Assembly (NCBI GenBank): GCA_024760905.1
Contig: CM045733.1
Span: 42,676,001-42,740,000, forward strand
DNA: 64,000 bases
Direction of reading: 5' to 3'
Source: Plotosus lineatus
Taxonomy: Eukaryota; Chordata; Actinopteri; Siluriformes; Plotosidae
Shown here one piece after another: positions 48,015 through 59,727 of this stretch. The position numbers were made by a program, and so were the translations under genes. The notes under the pieces are model-generated. The model was not told the origin of the DNA and did no database searches. It worked only from the letters and a program-made list of their open reading frames with translations. Numbering within the stretch: the first letter of the stretch is position 1; each line of letters begins with the position of its first letter.

Positions 48015-49748
48015 ATGAAAATCTACTGCTACCTCCCCTAGACACTTCCATACCTCAACTGGTATGTCATCAGGGCCAACTGCCTTTCCACTCTTCATCC
48101 TCATCAATGCCCTCCTCACTTCTCCTTTACTAATCTTTGCTACTTCCTGGTCCTCAACGGTCACCCCTTCTACTCTTTTTTCTCTCATTTTCCTCATTCA
48201 TCAGCTCTTCAAAGTACTCTTTCCATCTTCCCAGCACACTTCTGTCATCAGTTAATACATTTCCCTCTCTGTCCTTTATCACTCTAACTTGCTGCATCTC
48301 TTTCCCATCTCTATTTCTCTGCTGTGCTAACCTGTATAAATCATTTTCTCCCTCCTTACTGCCCAACTTATTATACAAGTCATCGTACGCCCTCTGTTTG
48401 GCCTTTGACACCGCTACCTTCGCCTTACGCTGTCTCCCTGTACTCCTGTTTACTCTCTTCGGTCCTCTCAATGTCCCACTTCTTCTTGGCTAACCTCTTC
48501 TTTTTTACACACTCCTGCACTTCCTCATTCCACCACCAAGTTTCCTTATCTACTTTCCTTCCAGAGGACACACCAAGTACTCTCCTACCGGTCTCCCTGA
48601 TCACATTGGCTGTGGTTGTCCAGTCATCTGGAAGCACTTCCTGACTACCCAAAGCCTGTTTCAACTCCTCCTTGAAGACAACACGACACTCTGCCTTTTT
48701 CAGCTTCCACCACTTTGTCTTCTGCTCTGCCTTTGCCTTTTTCACCTTTCTCACCATCAGCGTCATCCTGCACACCAACATCCTATGCTGTTTGGCAACA
48801 CTCTCACCCACTACTACTTTGCAGTCACTGACTTCCTTCAAATTACATCACCTACACAAGATGTTGTCTACCTGTGTGCTCTTACCTCCGCTTTCATAAG
48901 TCACCCTATGCTCCTGTTACTTCTTGAAGAAAGTATTCACCACAGCCATTTCCATCCTTTTTGCAAAGTCTACCAACATCTGTCCTTCTGTGTTCCTGTC
49001 CTGGATACCAAACCTGCCCATCATTTCCTCGTCCCCTCTGTTGCCTGCACCAACATGTCCTTTGAAGTCTGCCCCAATGACCACTCTTTCACCTCTGGGG
49101 GTCCTCTGCATCACTTCATCTAACTCACTCCAGAATCTCTCCTTCTCTTCTAGCTCACATCCTGCCTGTGGAGCATAAGCACTAACAACATTGACCATCA
49201 CGCCTTCAATTTCTAACTTGAGACCCATCACTCTCTCTGACACCCTTTTCACTTCTAGAACATTCCTGACAAAGTCCTCAAAACAGCTTAAACCCTGCTC
49301 CTAAGCTTCTAGCCTTGCTACCTTTCCACCGGTCTCCTGAACACACAGTATGTCTACCTTCCTCCTCTGCATCATGTCAGCCAGCTCTCTGCCTTTTCCT
49401 TGCATAGTTCCAACATTCAAAGTCCCTACTCTCAGTCCTAGGCTCACGCATTTCCTCTTCTCTCTCTGCCTACGGACACGCCTCCCGCCTTTCCGTCTTC
49501 GACCAACAGTAGTCCAATTTCCATCAGCACCCTGTTGGTTGACAGCACTGATGGTGGTCGTTGTTAACCCGGGCCTCGACCGATCCGGTATGAATTTTGT
49601 TTTGACCATTTGCATTTTTAATGTGGCAGAAGTTTTACGCCGGATGCCTTTCCTGTCGCAACCCTCTGCATTTATCCGGGCTTGGGACCGGCATAAGGGG
49701 GAGAGACACTGGTTAGTGCTCCCTCCGCCTCATGGCTGCATTCATCAA
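48015..49748 (-). mobile_element. RTE-type LINE copy 5, 5' half only
   Basis: The leader starts near 49748 (CCCGGATAAATGCAGAGGG on the minus strand). The endonuclease has LRVGTLNVGTM, SAYAPQAGCELEEKERFW, IGADFKGHVGAGNRG (Asn of the DFN motif changed to Lys) and RFGIQDRNTEG. A deletion near 49268 removes the VGVILKEEF block. The linker 48841-48154 is mostly open. It ends at 48015 in DDIPVEVWKCLGEVAVDF, the start of RT, and then in an AT repeat. Confidence 0.93.
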
Positions 49749-49789
49749 TAATAACCTCATAAAATTGTAATACTATTTAGGAATATAGA
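49749..49789. other. Short AT-rich gap
   Basis: No feature. Confidence 0.4.
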
Positions 49790-51392
49790 GACATTTTACT
49801 CACCGAAATCCTTTTTATTTGTACATAAAATCCATCCTCCTTTCTTTCCTGAAGAAGATTTCAATTACTCTGCCGTACAGATTATCCGTGCGTTTCTGTT
49901 CCACACGCAGCACGCAGCTGACGCCGGAGCTTTTGAGACGGGGTCTTCAAAGCGTTCTTGACAGATCGGAGGCCCGGACTCAACATTAATTTGTTTCATT
50001 GACAAATCGGAGGTCTGGACTCAACATTAACTTGTTTCCTTGAGGAATCGGAGGTCCGGATGAGCCACGTTTTGCTCACATTCGGCAGAGCACGTCACAT
50101 TTATTAAACATTTACTGAATTAAACAACTTAAAAAACGAAAAATAAGCTGCAATGAGCTCGCTCAAAAGAGAGTTAAAGAACATCTGCCTCCTTTCTGAC
50201 TGACTCTGTATGCAGTCCTGTGTCTGTCAGGGCAAGTGCACCACATCTCTGCTCAAATTGGTCATAAAAACTGTCTTCATTCCTTCTTGTTTCACTTGGT
50301 TGTCTTGGTTGTCTTGTCATGTAAACCCATAATCATTACCAATGAGCCGTGTTTATAAGATTATAAGATGAGCAATCTCAAATAAACTCACGAACCAACA
50401 GTACAACTATCCTTTACGTGTGTGACAAACAGGCATGGGTACACTACTATGGACATTCAGAAATTTTTTATGAACCAATTTTTTTTTATTAACAGAGCCA
50501 AACAATATTAAACATTAAACATTTTTTATTAACCAAACCAAATAATATTAAACATTATTAAACATTAGTAACGCGCTCTGCCAAGTGTGGGAGGTGTCGC
50601 GGACAACACCGGCACTTTTGGGCCGGAACGCGGCTTGTCTGGACTTCCTATATGTCAAGCAGGAAAGTGCGCTTTGAACACTTGTTTAGTACTCAACATT
50701 CACCTGTTTGCTTGAGGGATCGGAGCGGTGCTGTAGTGGTTGGTCGCTGAGTTGCGTGCACTGACTTAATTTGGTCTACTTTATAGTTGATCAACCTACA
50801 TTTCCGCGACTGTAAATAAAAAGTGGAGATGGAGTGCTAAATAGTTTCAAAGCCGCACCCTCCCCGCACTCCATGCACCTCAGCCCACTTCGTGGATGAG
50901 GTGCTGCTGCGTGCCTCGGTCACTTCACTGCCAGCGTGTACTCACTTATTTTTTGACCAGTACAGCACTGGATCGAAGGTCCGGATGAGCTGCGTTTTGA
51001 CCACATTCGGCGGAGCACGCCACATTTATTAAACATTTACTGAATTAAACAACTTAAAAAATGAAAAATAAGCTGCAATGAGCATTTTCGAAACTCATGA
51101 AACAACAGTACAGCTCTCCTTTACGCGTGTGACAAACAAGCTTATGGGTATAGTACTATGGAGATTCAGCTCCCTCCTGGCCAATGGGAGGCCAATGGGT
51201 GGCTAGCGGGGCGGGATTTTGGGAGACAGCCAATGAGAGAGCAACTCGTGCATTGTTTGAATTTTGAATGGCACGTTTGGCACTTTTCGTAAGAAGAGGT
51301 TGTTTTGTATACAGAGGGTGAAAATTTAGGAAAATGTTTTTCATAACCTGGATTTTTCGTATTCAGAGGTTAGAGATTCTCGTAAGTGGAGG
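49790..51392 (-). mobile_element. Tigger/pogo-like element H with tandem internal modules
   Basis: The right end GGAGGGCCGACTA (51383-51395 region) is the mirror of CAGTCGGCCC; the left end is not preserved. It contains repeated segments: GATCGGAGGCCCGGACTCAA (49966), ATCGGAGGTCTGGACTC (50006), ATCGGAGGTCCGGATGAGCC (50046), GATCGGAGCGG (50718) and GGATCGAAGGTCCGGATGAG (50971). Each lies beside CATTTATTAAACATTTACTG or a variant. It is longer than related copies because the module is duplicated. No transposase frame. Confidence 0.7.
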
Positions 51393-51395
51393 GCC

Positions 51396-51398
<3 letters not shown>

Positions 51399-51461
<63 letters not shown>
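51399..51461. repeat. (AT)n microsatellite
   Basis: About 62 bp AT directly after the terminus of element H. Confidence 0.95.
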
Positions 51462-51464
<3 letters not shown>

Positions 51465-51484
51465 TTATTATGAAAAACATTTTC

Positions 51485-52220
51485 ATAAGGTGCCTCGGTG
51501 CTCAACCATAATTCGTTCCCAACGGCTGGTCGAATTCGGATTTGGTCGAATTCCGAATCCTCTTTTCCCACACAAATAATGTAAATGGTCTTAATTCCTT
51601 CCGTCGTCTTTTGAACCGAAGTTAAGGGTACAGTAACTCATACCATAGGTCCTCAAATTAAGTGAAAAAATTATTGAATACAGTACACTATGTTATGGTC
51701 TGAGTTGTGAGGGACTCTCTTCTTGGTGGCTCTAACTCTTTTTCTCTGTGCATGCTGGAGAGGGGCGTGGCTGTCACACGTGGGTGGAGTGCAAAGCACA
51801 CAGACCTGATTTCACTTAGCAATCACCGGGCTTCTGTAACAGTGACTATGATTTCCCCGTGCTCTAGTGCCTTCCCTGTCAACAATAAAGCTCATCAGTT
51901 TTCATCACACCCTGTCTCTTGCATTTTGGGTCCAACTAGATGTTGGTGTCATAGAAGGGCTAGAAGATTCTGTGACGCCAGGAACATTCAGCCAGACCTA
52001 AAAATGCAGGAGACAGAATGTGATGGAGAAGCTTTATCAGGGTGATACATAGTATCAACGACTTCCAGATTTCCGGAAAGCACGCATTTCCTCTCCCTCT
52101 CAGTCTCGTTTTTTTTTTCACGCTTTTGTTGCGTTTGACTTCCGGGACAAAAAACCCTGGATGTTTTGGCGAATTCCGATTTGTTCGACCTCTAAAGCGT
52201 TCGAGTACCAAGATACCACT
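51485..52220 (+). mobile_element. Tigger/pogo-like MITE I (GTGCCTCGGTGCTC termini) with LTR insertion
   Basis: The left side GGTGCCTCGGTGCTCAACC, GGCTGGTCGAATTCGG is mirrored on the right by GGCGAATTCCGATTTG and GTTCGAGTACCAAGATACCA. The element is interrupted by an LTR piece from 51691. Confidence 0.75.
51691..52045 (+). mobile_element. LTR (gypsy-type) plus short internal leader
   Basis: TGTTATGGTCTGAG start, GGGGCGTGGCTG, CAATAAAGCTCATC at 51882, TTTTGGGTCCAACTAG and a probable end GGTGTCA at 51951. About 90 bp of following sequence (GATTCTGTGACGCCAGG) looks like the primer-binding region and start of the internal part. It is related to, but distinct from, the LTRs at 26.3 and 37-38 kb. 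Confidence 0.7.
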
Positions 52221-52999
52221 ATGTATATATATCATCAATAATAATTCCCACAATGTTTTCTTTTAATATGCTCCCGTGTCACCATAGTGTTCCCATGCCA
52301 AGCCATCTCCATTTACAAAGCCTGCATTCAACACATTTTCAGAGACTATGTAGATTAAAATTAGAAAAAAACTTTTCAAGATTTTGGTCGGTACACTTTT
52401 TTTCTATCTCAGTGCAACTGGTAGTCGACTGAGCCATGTTTTGTAATGTTTATGATAAAAAAATGCGAGGCGCACGTTTGACACGTCCATTTAACTCCAT
52501 ACTGAGTGACACTTGTCTGTAGTGGTTGATTACGCAATAATCGTGAGACTTACTGATAACGAGATTTGTTGCCAACACTTTTAAAAATCAATTTTTATCA
52601 ATTTTACTGATTTTGTTGTTGCAGCACTACTCTGTGGTAAGATGGTAGCTAGACATTAGCTGGTGCACAAAAACAGTGGGGAAAGATGGCAAAAAAAAAT
52701 TCTAACAGGTATTTCGGTGACACAGGATGTATAACATGATACATGGGTTTAGTTCAGCGTACAAGTATACACAAATACAGACATTTCACATTAAAAATAA
52801 TTAATCTTTAATTCATATTTCTAGAGATGCCCAGATTGTAATTTATCTGGCTAATTTAAATTTATATTTTTCTGTAAGTGTGATCTGCCAATACCGATGT
52901 CTCTCTAATTCAATTTTCTTTTAAACAGCTATAATTGACAATGTATTGAAATGACTTTCACAATAATACAAATTGCTTTGCTTTATTGGTAGTAATAGC
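52221..52999 (-). mobile_element. hAT-like remnant at about 52400-52640; rest featureless
   Basis: The minus strand near 52635 reads GTAGTGCTGCAACAAC, then AAATTGATTTTTAAAAG and TTACGTCATAATCG-like (here GCGTAATCAACC) blocks typical of a hAT-like family with GCTGCAAC termini. It probably belongs with the end at 46.17 kb. 52221-52399 and 52641-52999 hold nothing recognisable. Confidence 0.45.
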
Positions 53000-53320
53000 A
53001 TTCATTCGTTTTCTGAAAGGTTTAATCCTACTTAGGAGGCTGGCACCCATCTCAGCTGACTCTGGGTGAGGGCAGAGTACACCCTAAACAGCTCAGCAGG
53101 CCATCACAGTGCAGAAACATGCTGTAGTCTACTCTTGGCGAAAGACAGAAGTGGTTCTTTTACATACCAATCACCATAGACAGTGAGAGGCATGGCCAGG
53201 CTTTGATAACCAGTTAGCTGCACTGGGGGATAGCAGTGACAATCTGTTGATAGTAGGGCTTGAACCCCCTCGAACCTGGGATCAGTAATCCAGCACCCTA
53301 CCACCAGGCCACCACTACTC
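53000..53320 (-). mobile_element. SINE, tail type B
   Basis: Tail CATTCATTCGTTTTCTG, GGCTGGCACCCATCTCAGC, body GTGGTTCTTTTACATACC, and B-box complement GGCTTGAACCCCC near 53255. The head complement GGCCACCACTACTCC ends at about 53320. Confidence 0.85.
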
Positions 53321-53324
53321 CACA

Positions 53325-53363
53325 ATAATAACAACAACAACAATAATAATAATAATAATAATA
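53325..53363. repeat. (AAC)n/(AAT)n microsatellite
   Basis: Triplet repeat directly next to the SINE head. Confidence 0.9.
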
Positions 53364-54487
53364 AGATAATGATGATGATTATTCTTACGATTGTTATGAC
53401 TGTACAGTAACAGTAGGCTCTATAACTTGCCTGGGATCTGGATTAGTTTCTAAAGTCAGTTGTATTATGGGGTTAGTTTGAGAAGTACAATTAACTACCA
53501 AAAATGACTGTGGATGTTTCATGATAGATTTTTTTGGTGATAGCCTGAAGTCACTGTTAATATGATGTATATCTTTTAATTTTCTGCCTGCTTGTTAGTA
53601 GACATATTTCGTGATACACATTGTCTTACAACATTGCAATATGATGTTACTTGTATTGTCCCACTGTGCTTTTGCACACTTTTTTCCAGTTTCCGATATA
53701 TAGCAAAAAATTTATTCACACACAATCTCAGTGAAAAAACGAATTGTTTTCCAGCCTAATTATGTCAATGAGTTCATAGACTGAATAGTACTTTGTTTGC
53801 AGTGAATTCAGAGCCTGTGTCTGGGGGGCTTTCAAAATTACTAAATTGTAATGATCAAAGCATGAATTTGTCACAGTTATCTAGTCCAGGTGCTAAGAAA
53901 GATTTTGGCTTTCCATGCTTTTGTCCCACTTTGAGATAATGTCAAGGTAAAGTCAAGAACAAGACGTTCTAAATTTCTAGGCTAGGATCTGCCATTTTAA
54001 AACACCGTGTTTTACTTTTAATGTCTTTTCAGTTTTATTTATTGCATAAAGACATTTTTTCACATTTTAGAACATGTTTAAAATAATTTTTATTTACCCA
54101 TTTTATTCTTTGGGGTCTAATACTATCAAAGCACCACCCACTTTTTACACATTTGTCATGGTAATTTCAGTGAGTAAGTAATCATTAGCCTTATGAAATA
54201 ATCAAGTCATTTATTTCCTCAAGCAATTTACAATATGATTCACTTTAACTCTTCTACTTATGCCTCATTTTTTAACTGTAAGCATGTATATGGCCTTGAA
54301 GGCAGTTTTTGTCTATGAAACTAATTGGTTTTTGTCTTCAAACAAATGACAATGCAGATTTTTGTGTCCATATACATACCGTCTGTTCCTTTTTCTCCTG
54401 TTTACTGTCATATATCCTTTCACCAATCATGCTGCAGCATGCCAATCAAGCGTGGTCAACTTCAGTAAAAGTACAGTAAACTGTAAA
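53364..54487. other. No recognisable feature
   Basis: AT-rich, unique-looking DNA; no frame or repeat supported. Confidence 0.45.
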
Positions 54488-54785
54488 AGTGGGGCTGGTG
54501 GCATAGTGGTAAGGGTGCTGCACTCATGTTCGGGAGGTTGTGTGTACAAATCTCAGTTAGACCCCACTGTGCCAAGACCCCTGGGCAATGTCTTAACCAC
54601 AAGTGTGCCTCCGTTCACCCAGCAGTATAAATGGGTTCCAGTAAAAATATACTGGGAAGGTAACCTGCGATGGACTAGCGTCCCATCCAGGAGGAGTTGA
54701 GCTCCTAGTCGCTTCACATTATGAAAACTGAGGATAAGCACCAGCCCAATGAGCCACTATGGCTCGGGTGTAAAAAGCCCAACGG
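54488..54785 (+). mobile_element. tRNA-headed SINE, type D
   Basis: Head GGGGCTGGTGGCATAGTGG with a degenerate B box (TGTGTACAAATCTC). Then AAGACCCCTGGGCAATG, GTATAAATGGGTTCCAG, ACTGGGAAGGTAACCTGCG, and the end CATCCAGGAGGAG and GAGCCACTATGGCTCG. It is unrelated to types A-C beyond the tRNA-like start. Confidence 0.85.
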
Positions 54786-54931
54786 ACTTTAATTTTTTTA
54801 CTGTAAAACTGTAAAAAGAAGTGTAAAGGGGTCATGCTCTGAGTTAAAAAAAAAAATAAACAAATAAAATCAATGGAATGGCGGTTTTGTTGGAATTGTG
54901 ACCCCTCAGGTTTTATCAGACCATATTCTGC

Positions 54932-54982
<51 letters not shown>

Positions 54983-55837
54983 TTCAGTTTTTTCTATTAA
55001 TGTTTAACAGATTTATAGTTTATTGTAGTACTGTTTGAGATGGCAGGGAGCCCAATAAAGTAGCACGTAGCTTGTAATGTGTACTGCAGTATGCACAAAT
55101 TGAGCATGATGATGATGATGATGATGATGATAAAATGGTGATGATTATAATACTATAAATTGTCCATTGAGTAATACAAGGTTGTAAGTGACTTTTGTAT
55201 TGTTTTCGGGAAACAAAATGTTCAGAATGTTTGCAGTAAAATGAATGTGCATTAAAAAACAGTACACACTGTTTCACTTTTATTTCACTTATTTCTCACA
55301 GCTTTGGGTTGATCGTGGGATAAAATTTGGAGTGCTCTCTAAAAGATATGCAATGAAAAAAGATTTCATTTCATTTCATATTTTATTTTAAATTCTGTAG
55401 TGGTAGCTGAAGCAACTGTCTGCACTTTTAGCTATGCTTTCATTAGCACTTCCAACCTTTTTATTATTATTTCCTTACCATTCACTGTGTTTTTGTTTTG
55501 TTTTTGTTTTTTTGCTCTTCCGGCAGAAAATACTGATTGAACAGAAAAGGTTCTATTAATCTAAACTATCCCATAATAAAAACATACTTTTAATTTGTTT
55601 TTATTTCCACTAAAAGATTCTGCTAATTCTGATAGCAATCCAGAAGGACTAATAATGCTGGTTTTTCAGTCTAAAGTTATTACACAAAAAGCAATAAAAA
55701 ACAAAATAAAAGTATTTGACAGTATGAACATAATTATTTTTTCACTTTTAAGAATTAGACAGGGTTTTTGTTTCCCAGGTAATACATACATTTTTTTTTT
55801 AAAGGAATTTCTTTACATTTGAACATTTTTTTAAACT
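54786..55837. other. No gene; (CT)n at 54935-54981 and (GAT)n at 55109-55133
   Basis: Two microsatellites in otherwise AT-rich DNA. No coding signal. Confidence 0.6.
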
Positions 55838-55903
55838 AGGGTGGTGGCCTGGTGGTAAGTGTGCAGGATTACTGATTCCAAGGTCAGGGGTTCAAGCCCC
55901 ACT
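55838..55903 (+). mobile_element. Isolated SINE head
   Basis: GGGTGGTGGCCTGGTGG A-box region and GGGGTTCAAGCCCC B-box region; stops after about 66 bp, where an inverted SINE begins. Confidence 0.75.
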
Positions 55904-56218
55904 TCCTTCGGCTTTTCCTTTTTCTCAGGGGTCGCCACAACGAATCATCTGATTTGCAAATTTGATTTGGCAGAGGTTTTTAACGTCGGATGCCCTTCCT
56001 GTCACAACCCTTTTAGCAAGGGACAGAAACACGCTAACGGCTTTGCAGCCTACTCTTTACGAAAGTCAGCAATGGTTCTTTTACATGCCTCTCATCATAG
56101 ACAGTGAGAGACATGGCCCGCCTTTGATAACCCAGTTAGCTGCACTGGGGGGGTGACAACCATGTGGGGACTCGAACCCCCAACCTTAGAATCAGCGATC
56201 CCGCGTCCTACCACTAGA
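55904..56218 (-). mobile_element. SINE, tail type A, head-to-tail inverted against the preceding head
   Basis: The plus strand starts with the tail CTTCCTTCGGCTTTTCC, GGGGTCGCCACAACGAATC. Then come GTCGGATGCCCTTCCTG, the body TCAGCAATGGTTCTTTTACA, and the B-box complement GGGACTCGAACCCCC. The head complement is partial, ending near 56218. Confidence 0.88.
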
Positions 56219-56269
56219 GTCTTTATACCATTTACAGTATTTATGGGTGAGGGACATAAAACTATAGAA

Positions 56270-56345
56270 CCCTTGTATGACCCAAGGTATGAGACCAGTC
56301 CTGCCCAAGGTATGACCCCAGTCCTGCCTAAGGTATGACTCCTGA
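56270..56345. repeat. Short tandem repeat, about 23-bp unit, three copies
   Basis: Three imperfect copies of CCAAGGTATGACCCCAGTCC with small differences. Confidence 0.8.
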
Positions 56346-56604
56346 GCTCTGAAGACAAAAGAACAGCTGGCTAAACAGGACACAAAGTAGATGCAAGGAG
56401 CTGATTACAAAAACAAATGGTTCTTGAACATTTTGTAACAGTTTCTCACGGGAACAACATCTTGGATACAATACTTATGAGAACACTTTTGTGCTTTTCC
56501 ATAGGGAAACAAATGTGAATAGATAGTTAAAGGAGATCAAACACAAAAATAGAAATTGCTGCAACTCTGACCACTAACCACTCAGTTCAGCTGACACCTC
56601 CCAC

Positions 56605-56930
56605 ATGTGGATGAGTGCTTGGCACATCTGTCTTACAGCAAGAATGTCCTGGATTTGAGTCCTGGGCTTCTGCATGGAGTTTGCATGGCCTCGCCATGCT
56701 TCTGTTTGTTTCCTTCCTTTACGCCCACAGTCCAAAGACATGTAAAGCTAATTGACTGTTCCATATTGTCCCTAGGAGTGAGTGTGAATGGATGTGTGTT
56801 GGCTATTTTATGGACTGGATTTGTGTTCAGGGTGTGCCCTTTGCCCAGAGTTCGCTGTGATGAAATGAGTTGTAGCCTCACTGCAACCCTAGCAGGAACA
56901 AGGGGTTTGGTAAATGAATATTGATTTACT
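56605..56930 (+). mobile_element. SINE type C, full length
   Basis: GAGTGCTTGGCACATCTG head region, GGATTTGAGTCCTGG B-box region, GCATGGAGTTTGCATGG, CCCACAGTCCAAAGACATG, and TGTCCCTAGGAGTGAGTGTG. The tail CAGGGTGTGCCCTTTGCCC ends near 56930. Confidence 0.8.
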
Positions 56931-57235
56931 TCTCAGTGTTTGTTACAGTCATTTGCAACCACCAACCAGGGAGGCTGAAAGCAAACACATATTTTCTTGT
57001 AGAGCTGATGTCAAGAGTGGCATAACTCTTTTCACACACTTGGAGGAAAGCCCTATCTGCCCACTCATATACATAAATTTAGAATCATTCATGTCTGGCT
57101 CACAGTCTTAACTGAAGAAGTTACAGGTCAAGTAACATATTGCTTCACTTTAAAACTGTGGATGGTTAATGCATCATATCCCCATATATCTACAGAATAA
57201 AAAAGTGAGTATAGAAAAAACTTTATTTTATGTGA
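56931..57235. other. No recognisable feature
   Basis: Unique-looking DNA between two SINEs. Confidence 0.45.
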
Positions 57236-57495
57236 ATTTGGCTTTTTACACAAAGCCATAATGGCACATCAGGCCAGTGCTTATCCCTGGTTTCCATAGC
57301 ATGTTGGTCCATTACAGGTTACTTTCCCAGTATATTTTAACTGGTACCCATTTATACTACTAGGTGAACAGAGGCGCAATTATAGTTAAGACCTTGCCCA
57401 GGGGTCTTAGCACAGTAGGGGTCTAACTGGGATTTGAACACACAACCTCCTGATCATGAGCACAGCACACTAACCACTACACCACCGGCCCCATT
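57236..57495 (-). mobile_element. tRNA-headed SINE, type D
   Basis: Reverse complement of the element at 54.5 kb: CCATTACAGGTTACTTTCCC, GGTACCCATTTATACT, CTTGCCCAGGGGTCTTAGC, B-box complement GGGATTTGAACACAC, and head complement CACTACACCACCGGCCCC. Confidence 0.88.
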
Positions 57496-59388
57496 TTATG
57501 TGACTTGAAATAGTTTTATTAGCAATGAGAAAGTTTTTTCACGAGCAATATTGAACTGAAGTGAAACTATATTAGATAAATGAATTCTGACAATGTTATA
57601 CTGTTAGTAAATTGAATAACTCCAGCTTGATCAAAAACATCCAAGATACTTCTGAGCGCCACAATAAAAACGTGTCTGCTTTGGCATTTGGACATCCCAA
57701 TGACATTGCAGTCATATGTGGCTGTAGGATGGATACAGCTTTTCTGTGTGCTTTTCTTTGAGGGTGTTAGTGACATTGCCTTGGATGTTGCATGAGCAGC
57801 AGATCAAAAAAAGGATGTGCTAAAGGTAGCCTTCACCCTCCCTAGTGGTAATGGGGAAAGGTGTCTGCTGGGTAGGACTTGGAAAGAAAAGTTTTTTTAT
57901 TTCACTAGACTAGATACATTTTTCTTACAGAAGGTCAGAATTTCTTCAAGTCTTTTTTTCCTTTTGTGAAACATTTAGTTGACACTTGATGGATTAATCT
58001 AAAGCCAGAGCATTGGGTTTTACACAAACTTCTGGAGTTCATGTTGTTTCAATGCAAAACAGAAGTGTTTCATTGTTGATTTTTGTGACTCAAGTAGTAT
58101 AAAAGAAAACTCCATGCTCTCCTCATTCACTCAGTGTCAACGTTCCACTTTGTTTTTTTTAGATTAAGTAAATAGATCCTTAGTGATGGGTGTATTTTTC
58201 TTTATTTATCAGATGAACATGTATTACAGTTTATCAAGTTGAACCAGCTGTTTAAACCAACAGCATGCTCATGACTTTCTGAGAATGGTTCTTTCTGAAC
58301 CATTCAGGATCTGCTGTAACTTGTTTCTGCAGGTATATCTGTTTCATTTCATCAATAATCAATTTCATTTTATGTCACCAACAGTACACATAATCAGATT
58401 ATTTGAATCATAGGCAATAAATCACATCTCTGGACTGGGATGTTTCTGAACGGCAAGTTACTCATTAGCTAGCTACAGTGTGCACTCTAATAGTAACCAT
58501 TCAACATTATTTTAAAGAGAAAAGGTATGCTGGAGAAATCATTAGGAGTAAATAATCGATGAAGTTCCACAAAGTTCTCTCTGCCCATTAGAAAGCTCTT
58601 GTTTGTAATAGGAAGGATTAACAAGCTACCAAACACCATTCAGACACAGATGAAGACGCCTTGTTAAGAAGCAGACAATGTGGTAATGGCACTCTAGCCG
58701 GATTGGAAAAATATAACAGCACCTAAAGTCATTTTAAAAATGTCTGCCAAAAACTACTTATTAACATTGTTTGCTCATTCTGTACTAACAAATCTCACCT
58801 TCAACTCAGTCTTTAACAAAGAGATCCAGTTCAGATTTCTCTGTAGAGACCTCAGGATAATTGATTTTCAATATTCTATATTACCTGACCAGTTATTGGT
58901 TTTGCCAGACAAATCTTGTTTTTAGTTGTACAACACAAATTCTTGTGTGATGCATTCACTCCAAGGACATCAGTGCTCATTGTTACAATCTCCTCAATAA
59001 ATGCAGCACAGTGTGTCATTTGTTTATATTTTTAAGGTGTAAAAATATAAACTAATGACACAGTGTGCTGTCTTTATTTAGGAGATTATCTTTTGTGTGT
59101 ACTAGTAAAGTAGCTTACATTGCTTGTATTTTTCTATGCTGCATTAAATGTATTATGTGTCCCAACAAATCAGTCACTTACTCCCGATCTCCTTATGCAG
59201 CACATCATTGTTAGAACAAAAGCCATAGAAAATGGAGACCACTGTAAACAGATGCTCCTGGAAGTTACAGATGACTTGGGTATTACTTGAGTGGTACTGT
59301 TTATAGGTGAAGTATGGAAATAGATCAGAAGAGTGTGTATAGACTACTATGCCTACAATGTTGGTTAGAGCATAAACAGAACAAAATA
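57496..59388. other. No gene seen in about 1.9 kb
   Basis: The longest repeat-poor stretch on the right side. Base composition is ordinary and there are no long frames. I could not assign anything, and an unrecognised regulatory function cannot be excluded. Confidence 0.4.
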
Positions 59389-59688
59389 CAGTGGTACCTC
59401 ACCTTACGAAATTAATCCGTTCTTGAAGTGGTTTCATAACCTGATTTTTTTCGTAAGTTGAGTCGCATTTTACATGTAAAAGGCCTGATTTGTTCCAAGG
59501 CCCCCAATACTACCCCTAAACCCTTTAAAAATTATCAAAGTATACCTTTTAAGGCCTCCTTCTGCTTCAATATCGTACCGATGGTAGACGGGTTTGGACA
59601 TATTCCTTTGCGATATCACTCAACCGCATGCCACGAGCCCGCTTCTTCTTTTCACTTGCACCTGGAATCACTTTCACTGGGAATCACA

Positions 59689-59727
<39 letters not shown>

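Noticed and set aside
59204..59292. Exon-like frame after a pyrimidine-rich CAG (HIIVRTKAIENGDHCK...)
   Set aside because: Only about 29 codons, no donor, no recognised homology; chance is the simpler explanation.
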